A DNA stretch of 64,000 nucleotides from Sclerotiophoma versabilis. Its lineage: Eukaryota > Ascomycota > Dothideomycetes > Pleosporales > Didymellaceae. Shown one piece after another: positions 1 to 10,300 of the stretch; the stretch's first letter is position 1, and every line of letters begins with the position of its first letter. The translations under genes and the position numbers were made by a program. The stretch covers positions 1,178,001-1,242,000 of the forward strand of contig JAAROD010000015.1 of the NCBI GenBank assembly GCA_012274445.1, given 5' to 3'. The notes beneath the pieces are model-generated. The model made no database searches and was not told the DNA's origin. It worked only from the letters and a program-made list of their open reading frames with translations.

Positions 1-1953
1 GCCTGGTGCCAATTGTAACGCGCCCCAAAACGCTCGCAACACCCTGGATACTCCACAGCTGCGCCTATGGGGTGATGCAAGTATGCAATTGTCACAAGTG
101 CATGACGCCTGGCAACAGCCAACCGACATGTCTGCCATGGCCAAGTCAGTCTAAACCCCACCGACCTCAGCTCTCTCTTTCACGCCGACATGTTGGGTCT
201 CTTGCATCAGCAGGTTATAAGCGTAGCAGTCTCGTGAATGTTCAAATCCCACCCAAAGTCAGCCAATTGGGGACAGAAGCTCGGTGAGGCCGTTGGCAAG
301 CATGCAGTTTACGGAAGCTATAGTCGTCTGTGCTGTGTCCATGCTGGCGCTACAGCTTTCTGCGCAAGCCACGGTCTCGCGTGCGCGCTGGTCGCACCCA
401 AGAGTTCGGTCTGGAATGCTCTAGCGCCAACGCTCCAGACCTCAGCTCGTCCGCTTTGGTTACCCCTGCCAGGTCCTGCTGCACCGCGATGCCAGCAACA
501 GATGCCGTCTAGATGAATGTAGCAGAAGGAGCTATTGGGATGGATCAATTGGGCTGCACGAGCTGTATGAGCTGCATGGCGACAGAATTGATGTGTTGTT
601 GCGGTACTGTAAGCCCGTGGTGTTGTTGGTTGGCCTCATGATCGCCAGTAGCCGCAGAAAATACTCAATTCAGATGACATGCTAGGGTGGATCACTCAAT
701 GCGGATGCGAGGTTCCTAGTTTCGGGCCGTGGAAGAAGGCAAGGGCAGAGACGAGGGACACGGAAAGGCGGTCTTCATGTGGTCTCTAGGGTACTTGTGC
801 AGGGTACAAAGCGAGATGGAGCGAGACTACGGAGTAGGTTTCGCTGCATTTAAGTCCGTACGGGTGTTTACCGCAAGTTCGTCTGGCAGTTGCGTGGGAT
901 GGGGATTCTTGGGCCACGCGGTGCCTCGTCCGGATGCGGTGATCTGAAGGAGAGCCTTGGGCTCGGGCTGCCCGTTCGTGTAGCCCTGTGCTGCGTACGT
1001 GCATGCAACAATGGTATGCTGCTCCTGCACTTCTACAGCCACATGAGGCTTGACGATGGACAAATTTGGCACTGTAATCTTCTGTGCAGCTTCACAGGTT
1101 CAGGGCTCGCCAATGAGAACAGGATTTGGAGCGGACGGTAGAGCACGGTGATGCAGTTTGCATAAGCAGTGTTGTGAAAGACAGGTAGGTTTGGGGGAGA
1201 TGATGGACATGCAGATCTTCGAGTCTGGAGAAGACACCGGTCTGGAGACGGCGGATGGATGTTCAGAGACTTTCAGATTCGGAAAGGCACAGCGACAGTG
1301 TCCTGTGCTCGTCGTGCACGTGGCTCGACTTGACATGGGTAGAGGACTGGGTGCATCTGGATGGGTGAAGAATTGCTCGGGCATCTCGACGAGAGGTCTC
1401 GGTACGGGACGTGACTTCTGCGCGAGTCAGTCGCAGAGCTGCACAGCAGTGGGTTCATGGCGCCTCTAAGCAGTTGCTTATATCCCCGAAGCCGCACCTC
1501 ATGCCCCTGAACCCTCAGTCTCTGCAGCGCACGCATTTATTTTGTACCAGCCCACGCCCAGGCACATCGCGAGTGATCGACGCTCATCCTTCCTCCTGCG
1601 TGCTGAGAGATCCACACGCGCAGAGCGGGGACCCAGTCCGTTAGCTAGCCGGACAGCCGTGCTGTGGTCATACATCTCTCTGGAGCCCTAGTATCCGTCT
1701 CACCCAGCAACCCCGCCGACGCGGCACGAATCTTTCGACTGCACCGTCACTGTCAGCCGCACGCCAGCCCAGCACACAGCCTGACACCGCCCGTGGCCTA
1801 CATCTTCCCCGGATCTGCGCCGCGCAATTCCTCCTTGGGCTGTCTGAACACGCTAGCTATCCCTCACGCCTTCCCGACCGAGAGCTCCCTCGCTCTCCAC
1901 CCAGGCCCACCCGCCCAACCGCCCGCCCAGCTCGAAGACGCACATCCACCGAC
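1..1953. other. Intergenic region and metacaspase promoter
   Basis: I see no convincing gene here. Open frames are short (up to about 100 codons before 1660), lie on both strands, and show no recognisable domain or splice structure. The last 300 bases before 1954 are pyrimidine-rich, rich in C and CT runs, as is common for fungal promoters and 5' leaders, so they probably hold the metacaspase promoter and 5' UTR. Confidence 0.5.
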
Positions 1954-3492
1954 ATGTCGGGATTCCCAGGACAGCAGTACCACAACAACTACGGCCCGCC
2001 GCCCCCGCAGCAGTACTACGGCGGGCCACCACCGCAGGGGCATGGGCCGCCACCGCAGGGCTACGGGGCACCGTGAGTTGTGGACCACGCTTGCAAGTCG
2101 AGCACGGAGGCTGACGGGCAGCAGACCACCACAGCAGGGTTACGGACAGCCGCAGTACAACGGGTATCAGTCACCACCTCCCCAGCAGTATGGGTACCAG
2201 CAGGTTAGTCTTTGAGCTGTGGTTGAGCAAGGCGCCGACCTGACCTGACCTGGAACAGCCACCCCAGCAGCCATACGGCCAATACGGCCAGCCAGTCCCA
2301 CAGCAAGGGCCTCCCTCACACCAGCAGCGTCCCGGCATGATGCCCACAGCAACGAGCAACCAGTGGACACACGGCAACCACCAAGGGCCGCCACCACCGC
2401 CCTCCGGCGCACAGAACTTCGGCTCGGGCGCGCCCAACGGCTACTCCTTCCAGTACTCGGCATGTAACGGGCGACGGAAAGCGCTGCTGATTGGCATCAA
2501 CTACTTTGGCCAGCGGGGGCAGCTCCGCGGGTGCATCAACGATGTCAAGAACATGAGCACCTACTTGAACGAGTTCTTTGGCTACAAGCGGGAGGACATG
2601 GTTACGCTCACAGACGACCAGCAGAACCCCATGAGCCAGCCTACAAAAGCGAACATCCTCAGGGCGATGCACTGGCTAGTCAAGGACGCAAGGCCGAACG
2701 ATTCGCTGTTCTTCCACTACTCAGGTACGTCTTCTCTTACTCCCAAACAGAGTGTTTGGAGCGCAGGATACTAACACTCACCAGGTCACGGCGGCCAAAC
2801 CGAGGACCTCGACGGCGATGAAGACGACGGCTACGACGAAGTAATCTACCCTGTCGACTTCCGCACCGCCGGCCACATCGTTGACGACGAAATGCACCGC
2901 ATCATGGTCGCGTCTCTCCAGCCAGGTGTCCGCCTTACCGCCATCTTCGACTCGTGCCACTCTGGCTCCGCGCTCGACCTGCCCTACATCTACTCGACGC
3001 AAGGTGTGCTCAAGGAGCCCAACCTGGCGAAGGAGGCTGGTCAGGGTCTGCTCGGCATTGTTTCGTCGTACGCACGAAACGACATTGGAGGCATGCTGTC
3101 CACCGCCTCCACGCTCTTCAAAAAGGTCACACAAGGCGACGACGTGTACAAGAAGAACCTGCGCACCAAGACATCGCCTGCGGACGTCATCATGTGGTCC
3201 GGCTCCAAGGACCAGCAGACCTCGGCCGACGCCAACATCGGTGGCGAAGCCACAGGAGCCATGTCGTGGGCCTTCATCACCGCTCTACGCAAGAACCCGA
3301 ATCAGAGTTACGTCCAGCTGCTGAATAGTATACGCGACGAGCTCGAAGGCAAATACGATCAGAAACCGCAGTTGAGCTGTAGTCATCCGTTGAGTAAGTT
3401 TCCCACTGCACCGCACCATGTTTTGCCGTCGCAAAGTTGCATGTCCAGTTTGCTGATGTGAGACAGACACGGATCTTTTGTATGTGATGTAA
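1954..3492 (+). CDS. MCA1: Metacaspase (caspase-like cysteine peptidase, type I)
   Basis: Type I metacaspases are Ca2+-dependent Arg/Lys-specific cysteine peptidases linked to stress, ageing and aggregate clearance in fungi. Five exons are deduced: 1954-2072, 2125-2203, 2259-2724, 2785-3393 and 3467-3492, giving 432 residues, close to the family's usual length. Residues 1 to about 130 are a Pro/Gln/Tyr/Gly-rich, prion-like prodomain. The catalytic domain begins near the RRKALLIGINYFG motif. The catalytic His (about residue 223) lies in HYSGHGGQ, whose codons are split by the third intron, and the catalytic Cys (about 279) lies in DSCHSG. The short last exon restores the conserved C-terminal end NTDLLYVM; without that splice the frame runs into a non-homologous tail. 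Intron 1 ends in tandem acceptors (CAGCAG), so a one-residue variant is possible. Family assignment is secure. Confidence 0.95.
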
Positions 3493-3899
3493 AGCGGAAA
3501 AACAGTGCCCGAGGTTGGATCTGGCGTACGTGGTTGGGTTCTTGTAAATATCCCTGGGAGCTATGTGGCAACGCAAACGGCGTTCATGACAGTCTCGTCT
3601 GGGTCACATTGGTGAGGAGACTGGGGCTGAATACCTGAGCAAGAAGTAAATGCATCTATCAATAACGCTTAACCAAACATGAAACTGTGGCTGGTCTTTA
3701 TCGAGTTTAAATTTATCGGTGTTTATTTGCGTGGTATTCGCTCCTCGCTCCCCGGTCGATGCCAGCACATGCCAACTCCCTGCAATCTAGTTCCGACATC
3801 CTGTCCAGTGTTTAATTTCGTCATTGAGAACTACGCGCGCAGTTCCATGATTATCTTTGGGGTTCGAAAACTGTCGTGTTGAGCGACGGGGCGCAATCT

Positions 3900-4040
3900 A
3901 AAAAAAAAAAAAAAAAAATCACAAATCAATCAATCAACATGAGGGACAAATTCAGGAAGTCGAAAGTCCATCGATATAAGGGGGTTGATTCCAGAAAAAA
4001 GAACCCCCCCCCCCCCCCCAGTATTCAATTCCAGAAAAAG
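3900..4040. repeat. A19 and C16 homopolymer tracts with a 12-base direct repeat
   Basis: A run of 19 A occupies 3900-3918 and a run of 16 C occupies 4004-4019. The C run is bracketed by two copies of the 12-mer ATTCCAGAAAAA (3988-3999 and 4028-4039). Such tracts are length-unstable and hard to sequence, so the exact run lengths may not be reliable. Confidence 0.85.
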
Positions 4041-4164
4041 TGTAGTAGGATGATTTCTTTTGTAAATATGCACTTTTCAGCTGGTACGTGATCCAAAGCC
4101 TTTGCGTCCTCCTAAGTGTTGTATGAGCCAGAGGCCTGATCAACTGTCGTAGGAACTTGCTAGC

Positions 4165-4356
4165 ATGCTATGGGAAGAAGCACGAATCGATTTTCTTCAA
4201 GAAAACATCGACAACGAAATGATCAATATCGTTCATGTCTGCATTGTAGTTCTCCTGACAATATTCATCGTCCTCATCATCATTGTTCTCCGCGCCATCC
4301 AACTGATGCAAGATATGTTTCGCGGTCTGATCAAAAAACCGTTTAATATGAACTAA
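4165..4356 (+). CDS. Possible small single-pass membrane protein (63 residues), unrecognised
   Basis: The open frame starts with ATG and encodes 63 residues. Its centre, about residues 22-43, is an unbroken Val/Ile/Leu-rich hydrophobic stretch long enough to span a membrane. An acidic N-terminus precedes it and a basic C-terminus (RGLIKK) follows, which would favour a cytosolic tail. I recognise no family. It stands alone in intergenic DNA near homopolymer runs, and T-rich DNA readily creates hydrophobic open frames by chance, so this may not be a gene. Confidence 0.2.
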   Translation: MLWEEARIDFLQENIDNEMINIVHVCIVVLLTIFIVLIIIVLRAIQLMQDMFRGLIKKPFNMN

Positions 4357-5002
4357 AGTCTTTTTCGTCTCGTTGGATGCCTGTCAAAATGAACCTGCCC
4401 AGCACGCAGCCAATTGATATAGGGCTGTACGGCTTGTTGTGGACAGTTGAAGAACGGGTAAAACGTGTTCACCGTTGGGGGATCTTCTTTTCATGGCTGT
4501 CGACACATCGGACAGATGACAGGACCATTTCGCGAGGTCCCACAGATGAGGTCTTCATGCATCGTGAAAGCGCGCTTGATTTAACAGCTTCAAGGTTAAG
4601 TAGCTTTCCGGCTGGCACTGTTCGGAATCAGCATATACCTGGAAGCCCTGCACTGCTTGTTAAACCCACCTTTGAGGTTCAGGCCTCCTTATAATGCCTC
4701 GACGCCTGACAAAATCCATCGTCATCGTTGCGTGCGTCGGTTGCGTTTAACAGATGCTCGCTGGTTGGGAGCCTCGGTCTTAGAGATGAGGGCGCGAGTG
4801 ACGCGCTGAGGGCCACACATGACAGTGAAGGTGGAAATGAACACAACAGGACGACTATGGAACAGTAAATAGAAATAAAATGCTCTGCAGCTCTGCAATG
4901 CACTGCCAAGCCTTTCTCTTACTTTCACATGTGTGATGGGTTACCTGGTATATTCTCGCTGGTCGTGAACGCCGGGAAATGATGCATTGAGACAAACGTG
5001 CA

Positions 5003-6127
5003 TTATGAGCCAATGTACCACAGCTCTACGCCCATGACTTCAAATTTAGTGCCGTCATCGCTCAGCGGCTCGTTGCCAAATGTAGGACATGTCGCTGAAA
5101 CGCCATTCTCGAGGTTGTCGTCGAGCCATAAGCCATAATGACCGTCGCTGTTGCAGCATTAGCTAGAGATTCTTTGCTAGAGTCATGCGAGGGAAACTTA
5201 CCCTCCACCAACGCTCAAGAAGCTATGCTCGCAAAAAATCATGTAATCGTTCACACCGCTGTACGGGAATGCTTTGAATCTTATCCTCTCTGGAGTACTC
5301 GTGCCACTCCGGCTCGTGTTACCAGAGGCAAGAGGCGAAAGTGTATCTGATTTCGATTTTGTTGTGGCAATCGTCGTCATTCTCGTTGCATTTGTGGTAT
5401 CTGCTGATGGTGGGGGCGGGAGGTTCGCAAGGTCAGGCAGAGACGTGAGGATGTGCGCTCTCCACAAGAAGCACTCGCCATTTCCGTAGAAATGTGATGA
5501 TGGATGGGGTGGGTCAGAGAGGTATGCGCCGAATACACCGCCACCGGCATCCTTGACCACCAGTACAAACCCCCCTCTTTTCCCTCTGTAGTCATCTGCA
5601 TTCTTGTACAATGTGGCCAGGCTGACGCCGTTCTGCTCCAAACTGTACATAAGGCTCCACTCATCCACAAGCTGCAGCCTCGGCGGTACGAGCAACCTGA
5701 TCTCTTCTGCCAGCGCCTTGTTCAAGAGCTTCCCACTCTCTCGCATTCCATGCTTCCATCCTTGTAGGGTAAGTGGTGTGAGAGGTGGTGGTTGGAAGGG
5801 GCTCGCAGTGCGGTGTGGGTTGTGGAGTGCGCCGTGCATCCCTGCGCCTGCGTCTGCTGTAGAGGAAGAGAGGGATGCCGCCGTGTTCGAGACTAGACTG
5901 GCGAGCGAATGCGAAAGGGAATTTGCTGTGGATGCTAGCTGTGATTGTCGTCGGTTTGGACTATTGTTTGCGTTTGTATTCGTGGTCGCCGGCGAACCTG
6001 CGTCGGAGTTCAGTCGTCGAAGTATGCCCCCAACGGCGTACTGGACCGGGAATGTGAAGTACGAGGATGCACGCTGCGGCGTTTTGGGAGGCGGAAAGGA
6101 CTTCGATTTGTCTGTGGTGGAAGACAT
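5003..6127 (-). CDS. OXR1: Oxidation resistance protein with TLDc domain (OXR1-like)
   Basis: OXR1/TLDc proteins protect against oxidative damage, and in yeast Oxr1 promotes V-ATPase disassembly. Two exons are deduced (6127-5202 and 5147-5003, minus strand; 54-base intron), giving 356 residues. Residues 1 to about 120 are Ser/Thr/Asn/Pro-rich and likely disordered. The TLDc domain fills the rest: it starts near the QLVDEWSLMYSLEQNG segment, continues through FGAYLSD and GNGECFLWR, and ends with the glycine-rich stretch GGGDGHYGLWLD. That stretch is split by the intron, which is why the unspliced frame stops early at GGG. The protein ends in FEVMGVELWYIGS, as expected for the last TLDc strand. 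The gene converges with the metacaspase gene across about 1.5 kb. Confidence 0.93.
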
Positions 6128-6753
6128 TGCTGGGTAGAGATAGTGGAGTTGCAGTGGAAACGTTCATGTAAGCGAAAAGCGGGTCGCGTGAGGACGCGGT
6201 TGTGCTGTTGCAGCTTGATCACATTGACGCACTGTTGTGCCTTGGAGAGCTGTGACGTTGCGCAATAATTAGTGGACTGACAGCTCACGTAAGGAAAGAG
6301 CGTCCCAACGCATTCCGTGGCCAAAGACTCAATCCCCGGTACGAACTTCTATTCGCCCACTTATGTGCGATAGCATCTGCCTTCGACACGGTTCCAATCC
6401 AGTTGGATTGCTTTCCTTTCGAGCATTCCCAGGCCATGAAGTCATTCTGCGCTAGCAGATCCCCAGGAGCCTTACCCGCCCCGCCGCCAGGTACGACAAG
6501 GCTGACGAGTTCCGAACGCGATCAGCAGCAACAATGGCTAGAAACACAACACAGTCTCATCATGCAACATCACAATAAGGATGTGCTGCACAATGAAGCT
6601 TGTTGAACTCGGAATAAGCTTTTTGATTTAGTCGACATCTCGCAGCAGACTCCTGACGTCAACACATGTCGTTGACATAGCCAAAAGCAGCCAGAATGGA
6701 TATATTTGGAACCGTTCATATGCAGAGCTCGAAGTACTGACAACATCAGAAAT
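6128..6753. other. Intergenic region between OXR1 and the carboxylesterase
   Basis: This must contain the divergent promoters of OXR1 (minus) and the esterase (plus). The only open frame of note, 6403-6606, is short and featureless. I recognise no specific regulatory element. Confidence 0.4.
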
Positions 6754-8454
6754 ATGGCTCACATAACACTCAATCATGCTAGACTTGGTGCCATCAAAAG
6801 CTTACGCGATGCGCAGACCTCTTTGATCAAGATCCTCGGTCTACCCTACGGCACTATCTCCCAACGCTTTGGACGCGCCGAACATCCAAAGTCTCTGTCT
6901 GACAACCTGAGATTCCAAAACAATATCTTCGATGCCACAAAACCAGGACCATCCAGCGTCCAACCATGGGGCAGCGTCACCATGGACGCGTCCAACATAC
7001 CACTACCAACCGACAATCTCCCTGATGATGAAGAGCAATCAGAGGACTGTCTAAACCTCTCCATCTGGCTCCCCCCAACGTGTCTCAACAGCGATAGAAC
7101 CCTTCGGTCCAACGCCAAACTCCCAGTCCTAGTCTTCATCCACGGAGGCGCCTTTTTCCTCGGCTCTGCTAATAGGCCGTACTATGACCCAACTAACCTT
7201 GTGCTTCATGGCATCCAGCGCGGCACACCATTCATCATGGTATCAATAAACTACCGCCTCGGGATCCTAGGCTTTATGCACAGCCCTGACACCTCCAAAC
7301 TGATCCCCTCGAACAACGGGCTGCACGACCAAGACCTCGCTCTTTCCTGGATCAAAGATAACATCAGTGGCTTCGGCGGCGATGTAGACAACATCACTGT
7401 AATCGGTCAGAGTGCTGGGGGCGAGAGTATAAGCGTAAAAACGATCCGCGACCCAGTGTTCAAGCGCGCGATAGCGATCAGTGGCACCCCCGTTACAATG
7501 CCCTCTCTGACTCCGGCGGAACATCATGGGAACTTCCTGTCCCAGGCGGAGGCCCTTGGCATTCCGATAAAAGACGGAGACGGCAAGGAAAGGAGCGCAC
7601 GAGACATCGGGAACGATTTCATCACCACTGACGTCCAGAAGATCCGTGAACTGGCCTGGGTCGGCCTTCCCTGCACGAATACAGGGTTCTTCCCTGTCGA
7701 GAAGCCGAGCATGGAGGCGACTCAGGCTGGCAAGATGGCGCCTGAGAACTGGCGGGAGGAGTTCACCCCCGTGGAAGCGCAGATTGTGGGGTCTACGACG
7801 TACGACGGCGGGATATCGTACAACATGATGAGCAAGGATGATAGCCGGAAAGACCATGCTAAGGCGTTCGAACAAATTGCAAAGGACGTTTTGGGTGATA
7901 AAAATGGCTCAGAGCTATGCACCATCTACGGCATTACAAAGTCACTGTCTGATCCCGACGCGCTGCAGGCTGTGTGCTTATTCGAAAGCGATATTGGCTT
8001 CTTCGCTGCGGCTGTGGCGACTGTCGAGGCTAACTTAATTCCAAAGACGTACTTCCATGTCTTCGATCTGCCGAATCCGTTCGACGGGCCGATCAGGAAG
8101 CAGGGAGAATATGCAACGCATACGTTCGATATTGTTACTTTGTTGGGTGGTGTACACGAGGATCGATTGCCCGACAGCTACAAGCCTGTTGTCACTACTT
8201 GGCGCGATACCATCCTGGACTTTGTAGTAAGCGGGAAGCCACCATGCGAGGAGTATATCCGGGAGGGGAAGGAGAGGATGGGATTGATGGTAAATAAGAC
8301 TGGAGTCAGGGCCGTAGGGGAGGAGAAGTGGCTCGACAGCGATGAGCATAGACGGAGAAGGTTGTTTGATCTTGCGCAGCGAGTCAAGGGGGATGCCGGG
8401 TGTGACGTGTTATGGATGGAAGTCGGGAGGCGGTTTTTGATGAAGGGCGAGTAG
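6754..8454 (+). CDS. Type B carboxylesterase/lipase (alpha/beta hydrolase)
   Basis: Single-exon gene of 566 residues if translation starts at 6754; an in-frame ATG at 6706 would add 16 residues. I prefer 6754 because type B carboxylesterases usually start with a short strand leading into G-x-x-x-G/LGLPYG. Visible marks are the HGGAFFLGS oxyanion loop, SEDCLNLSIW with its structural Cys, and the nucleophile elbow GQSAGGES with Ser about residue 220. An Asp replaces the more usual Glu in GSTTYDGG, and the likely His is in YATHTFD. There is no clear signal peptide, so the enzyme may be intracellular, unlike secreted members. Its substrate cannot be read from sequence. Its stop is only 55 bases from the converging Trm10 stop, so the transcripts probably overlap at their 3' ends. 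Confidence 0.88.
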   Translation: MAHITLNHARLGAIKSLRDAQTSLIKILGLPYGTISQRFGRAEHPKSLSDNLRFQNNIFDATKPGPSSVQPWGSVTMDASNIPLPTDNLPDDEEQSEDCLNLSIWLPPTCLNSDRTLRSNAKLPVLVFIHGGAFFLGSANRPYYDPTNLVLHGIQRGTPFIMVSINYRLGILGFMHSPDTSKLIPSNNGLHDQDLALSWIKDNISGFGGDVDNITVIGQSAGGESISVKTIRDPVFKRAIAISGTPVTMPSLTPAEHHGNFLSQAEALGIPIKDGDGKERSARDIGNDFITTDVQKIRELAWVGLPCTNTGFFPVEKPSMEATQAGKMAPENWREEFTPVEAQIVGSTTYDGGISYNMMSKDDSRKDHAKAFEQIAKDVLGDKNGSELCTIYGITKSLSDPDALQAVCLFESDIGFFAAAVATVEANLIPKTYFHVFDLPNPFDGPIRKQGEYATHTFDIVTLLGGVHEDRLPDSYKPVVTTWRDTILDFVVSGKPPCEEYIREGKERMGLMVNKTGVRAVGEEKWLDSDEHRRRRLFDLAQRVKGDAGCDVLWMEVGRRFLMKGE

Positions 8455-8509
8455 CCAACTTTTGTTATCATTCAATCGTTACAAAGCATTGCCTGAACTG
8501 CTTGTGCGC

Positions 8510-10060
8510 CTACTGAGTTGCTTCTTCCTGCACCGCTGCTGTAGCCTTAGCCGCTGCAATCTGCACTGTCTCTGCTGCCGTTTCCTCAGCCATTGGCACC
8601 TCAGCAGAGCCCGCCTCCTGCACCGCCTCGTCCATCTCCTGATCATCTAGCTCTTCAGTCTCGTTGCTATCTGTAGGTGTGCCTTCCTCACTCTTTTCCC
8701 CTTTCAACTTTGCCCCCTTCCTCTCCGGTAGCACAGCCATGAACGCCTTACCCCAGTCCCCGAACTCCAGCCACTTGAGCATTATCTCTAGCACATGGTT
8801 CGTGACAAGCACCTGCCTGCTCTTCATCTCCAAAAACTCGCCAATGGGCAATTTCGCTGTCTTGATACCCCGTTCTACAGCGCGCTTGTGGCAGACACCC
8901 TTGTGCCTGTTCTTGTCAACAAGCCCGCCGATGATGTATGTGCTGTTTGGCTTGAGCGTTGTGAGAACATTGTCGGACTCCGAGGAGAGGTAGATGACCT
9001 CGCCTTCCTCGTCGCTCGGCTTGTCTTCGGTCTCCTCCCTCTGCTCCGCGTCTCCTCCCTCACCCGGGCTCGTCGCAACCTTCATAGCTCCAGCAACAAC
9101 GCCACCTCTCGGACCAGTCATCCACTCCCGACTCTTCTTGCTGACCTCGACAAAGTCTTCTTCAAAAAACTTGAACCCCTTCCAACTCGTATGCTGGTTC
9201 CCCAAAATGGTCTCAAACCTTTCTTTCATCTTGCCTCCCCAACTACTGATCGCCAAGTGCGTCCTGTACTGCGCCTTCCTATTGTCAGAGTAACACCGCG
9301 TAATCTGCAGTCCCAGACTCTTGAGCTCTGCATCAAACATCAGATCCTCCCAATCGCAATCAAACACCACAGTAATCGGAACCTGGGTGCCGCTCCCTGC
9401 GGTATTACGACTCGGGCGGGTTGATGGCAGTTGAGGGAGATTGCCATTCTCATCGGCGGTATGAGACGCGGCCCAGGCTTCGCGGCGCCGCTCCTTTTTC
9501 TCCTTGGCTTTTTCTTTGCGCTTGAGTTTGCGATCTTCGCGGCCGGACTCCCAGCGCTCGTGGCGGCGCTGTTTTTTCAGTTGGTTCTTTGAGATCTTGG
9601 GCTCTTCAGTGGTACTTCCGGCTGCTTCGTCGGCGGTGATGGCGGAATCGCTGTTGGTTGTGGTCACGGGACCGGGAGAGTCAACGGGTGTTGTGTAGGA
9701 GGGTGTGGCGCCAACACTTGCTGCTGCATCTTCCTGCATGTGAGCTAGTTTGCGGAGTTTGGCTGGCCTTGCGTCGTAGGCCTCGCTGTCTTCTGTTGGA
9801 GCTGGAGAGTCCACGGGAGATGTGTATGAAGGCGTTACGCCTACACTTGCTGGTGTGTCTTCAATGTCTAGGTGACGGTTCCTCAATTTCGAGGGTCCAG
9901 CATCAGATTCCATATCGTCGACGTTCTCCGTACTTGTTGGAGCAGGAGAATCGACTGGCGTTGTATATGCTGGAGTGGCGCCCACGCTGGCCGCCGGATC
10001 CTCCTCTTCCATCAAATGGCCCAGCTTCCTCATCTTGTTTGGTCTCTCTTCATCGGTCAT
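8510..10060 (-). CDS. TRM10: tRNA (guanine-N1)-methyltransferase, Trm10 family
   Basis: Trm10 methylates N1 of guanosine 9 in cytosolic tRNAs using S-adenosylmethionine. Single exon, 516 residues, longer than yeast Trm10 (about 293). Residues 1 to about 140 are low-complexity and carry three copies of an ASVGxTPxYTxPVDSP module (near residues 24, 71 and 114). A Lys/Arg/Glu-rich helical segment follows (about 155-200), likely tRNA-binding. The SPOUT methyltransferase domain occupies about 225-455: VVFDCDWEDLMFD at its start, then SESDNVLTTL, YIIGGLVDKNRHKG and LVTNHVLEIML. An insertion of about 45 acidic residues separates the two halves of the domain. The C-terminus is Glu-rich. The gene is head-to-head with NDUFA13 across 240 bases. 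Confidence 0.93.
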   Translation of the reverse strand: MTDEERPNKMRKLGHLMEEEDPAASVGATPAYTTPVDSPAPTSTENVDDMESDAGPSKLRNRHLDIEDTPASVGVTPSYTSPVDSPAPTEDSEAYDARPAKLRKLAHMQEDAAASVGATPSYTTPVDSPGPVTTTNSDSAITADEAAGSTTEEPKISKNQLKKQRRHERWESGREDRKLKRKEKAKEKKERRREAWAASHTADENGNLPQLPSTRPSRNTAGSGTQVPITVVFDCDWEDLMFDAELKSLGLQITRCYSDNRKAQYRTHLAISSWGGKMKERFETILGNQHTSWKGFKFFEEDFVEVSKKSREWMTGPRGGVVAGAMKVATSPGEGGDAEQREETEDKPSDEEGEVIYLSSESDNVLTTLKPNSTYIIGGLVDKNRHKGVCHKRAVERGIKTAKLPIGEFLEMKSRQVLVTNHVLEIMLKWLEFGDWGKAFMAVLPERKGAKLKGEKSEEGTPTDSNETEELDDQEMDEAVQEAGSAEVPMAEETAAETVQIAAAKATAAVQEEATQ

Positions 10061-10300
10061 GTTTGCTTAAAGTTCCCTGCTTCTTCTCAATTGACTGATA
10101 CTGATGTTCTGAGATGTCCTGGTGATGCCCGACCACTCACCGTCGTCAAAATTATGCTCACATCACTAGCGCGGCTGCTGTTCTTGGCGCTCTGCACCCT
10201 TGTCACGACAGCTGCACAAGCTCGCTCGCAACCTCACGTCTCCGCACCGCCAACGGCACCCTTCACCCACCCATTGAGCACCCACACCGCACCGCCCACA
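10061..10300. promoter_or_regulatory. Shared divergent promoter of TRM10 and NDUFA13
   Basis: Only 240 bases separate the ATG of TRM10 (minus) from that of NDUFA13 (plus), so both promoters and both 5' UTRs must lie here. I see no TATA box. The half nearer NDUFA13 is C-rich and has no in-frame stop relative to NDUFA13 from 10154 onward. Confidence 0.6.

Larger units (their letters stand above)
3493..5002. other. Intergenic region with homopolymer tracts
   Basis: This lies between the metacaspase stop and the OXR1 stop. It contains an A19 run, a C16 run (annotated separately) and one small hydrophobic open frame (4165-4356). A 105-codon open frame at 4377-4694 has no recognisable features and I did not call it. 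The rest is presumably 3' UTR sequence of the two flanking genes. Confidence 0.5.

Noticed and set aside
180..270. Box B-like GTTCAAATCCC suggesting a tRNA gene
   Set aside because: The flanking bases do not form a T stem, no acceptor stem or box A is present, and no anticodon arm folds.
3855..3880. GGTTCGAAA resembling a tRNA T loop
   Set aside because: No paired T stem and no D or anticodon arms; downstream is an A run, not a Pol III T run on that strand.
4377..4694. 105-codon frame near the homopolymer tracts
   Set aside because: No domain, splice site or compositional support; not distinguishable from chance.
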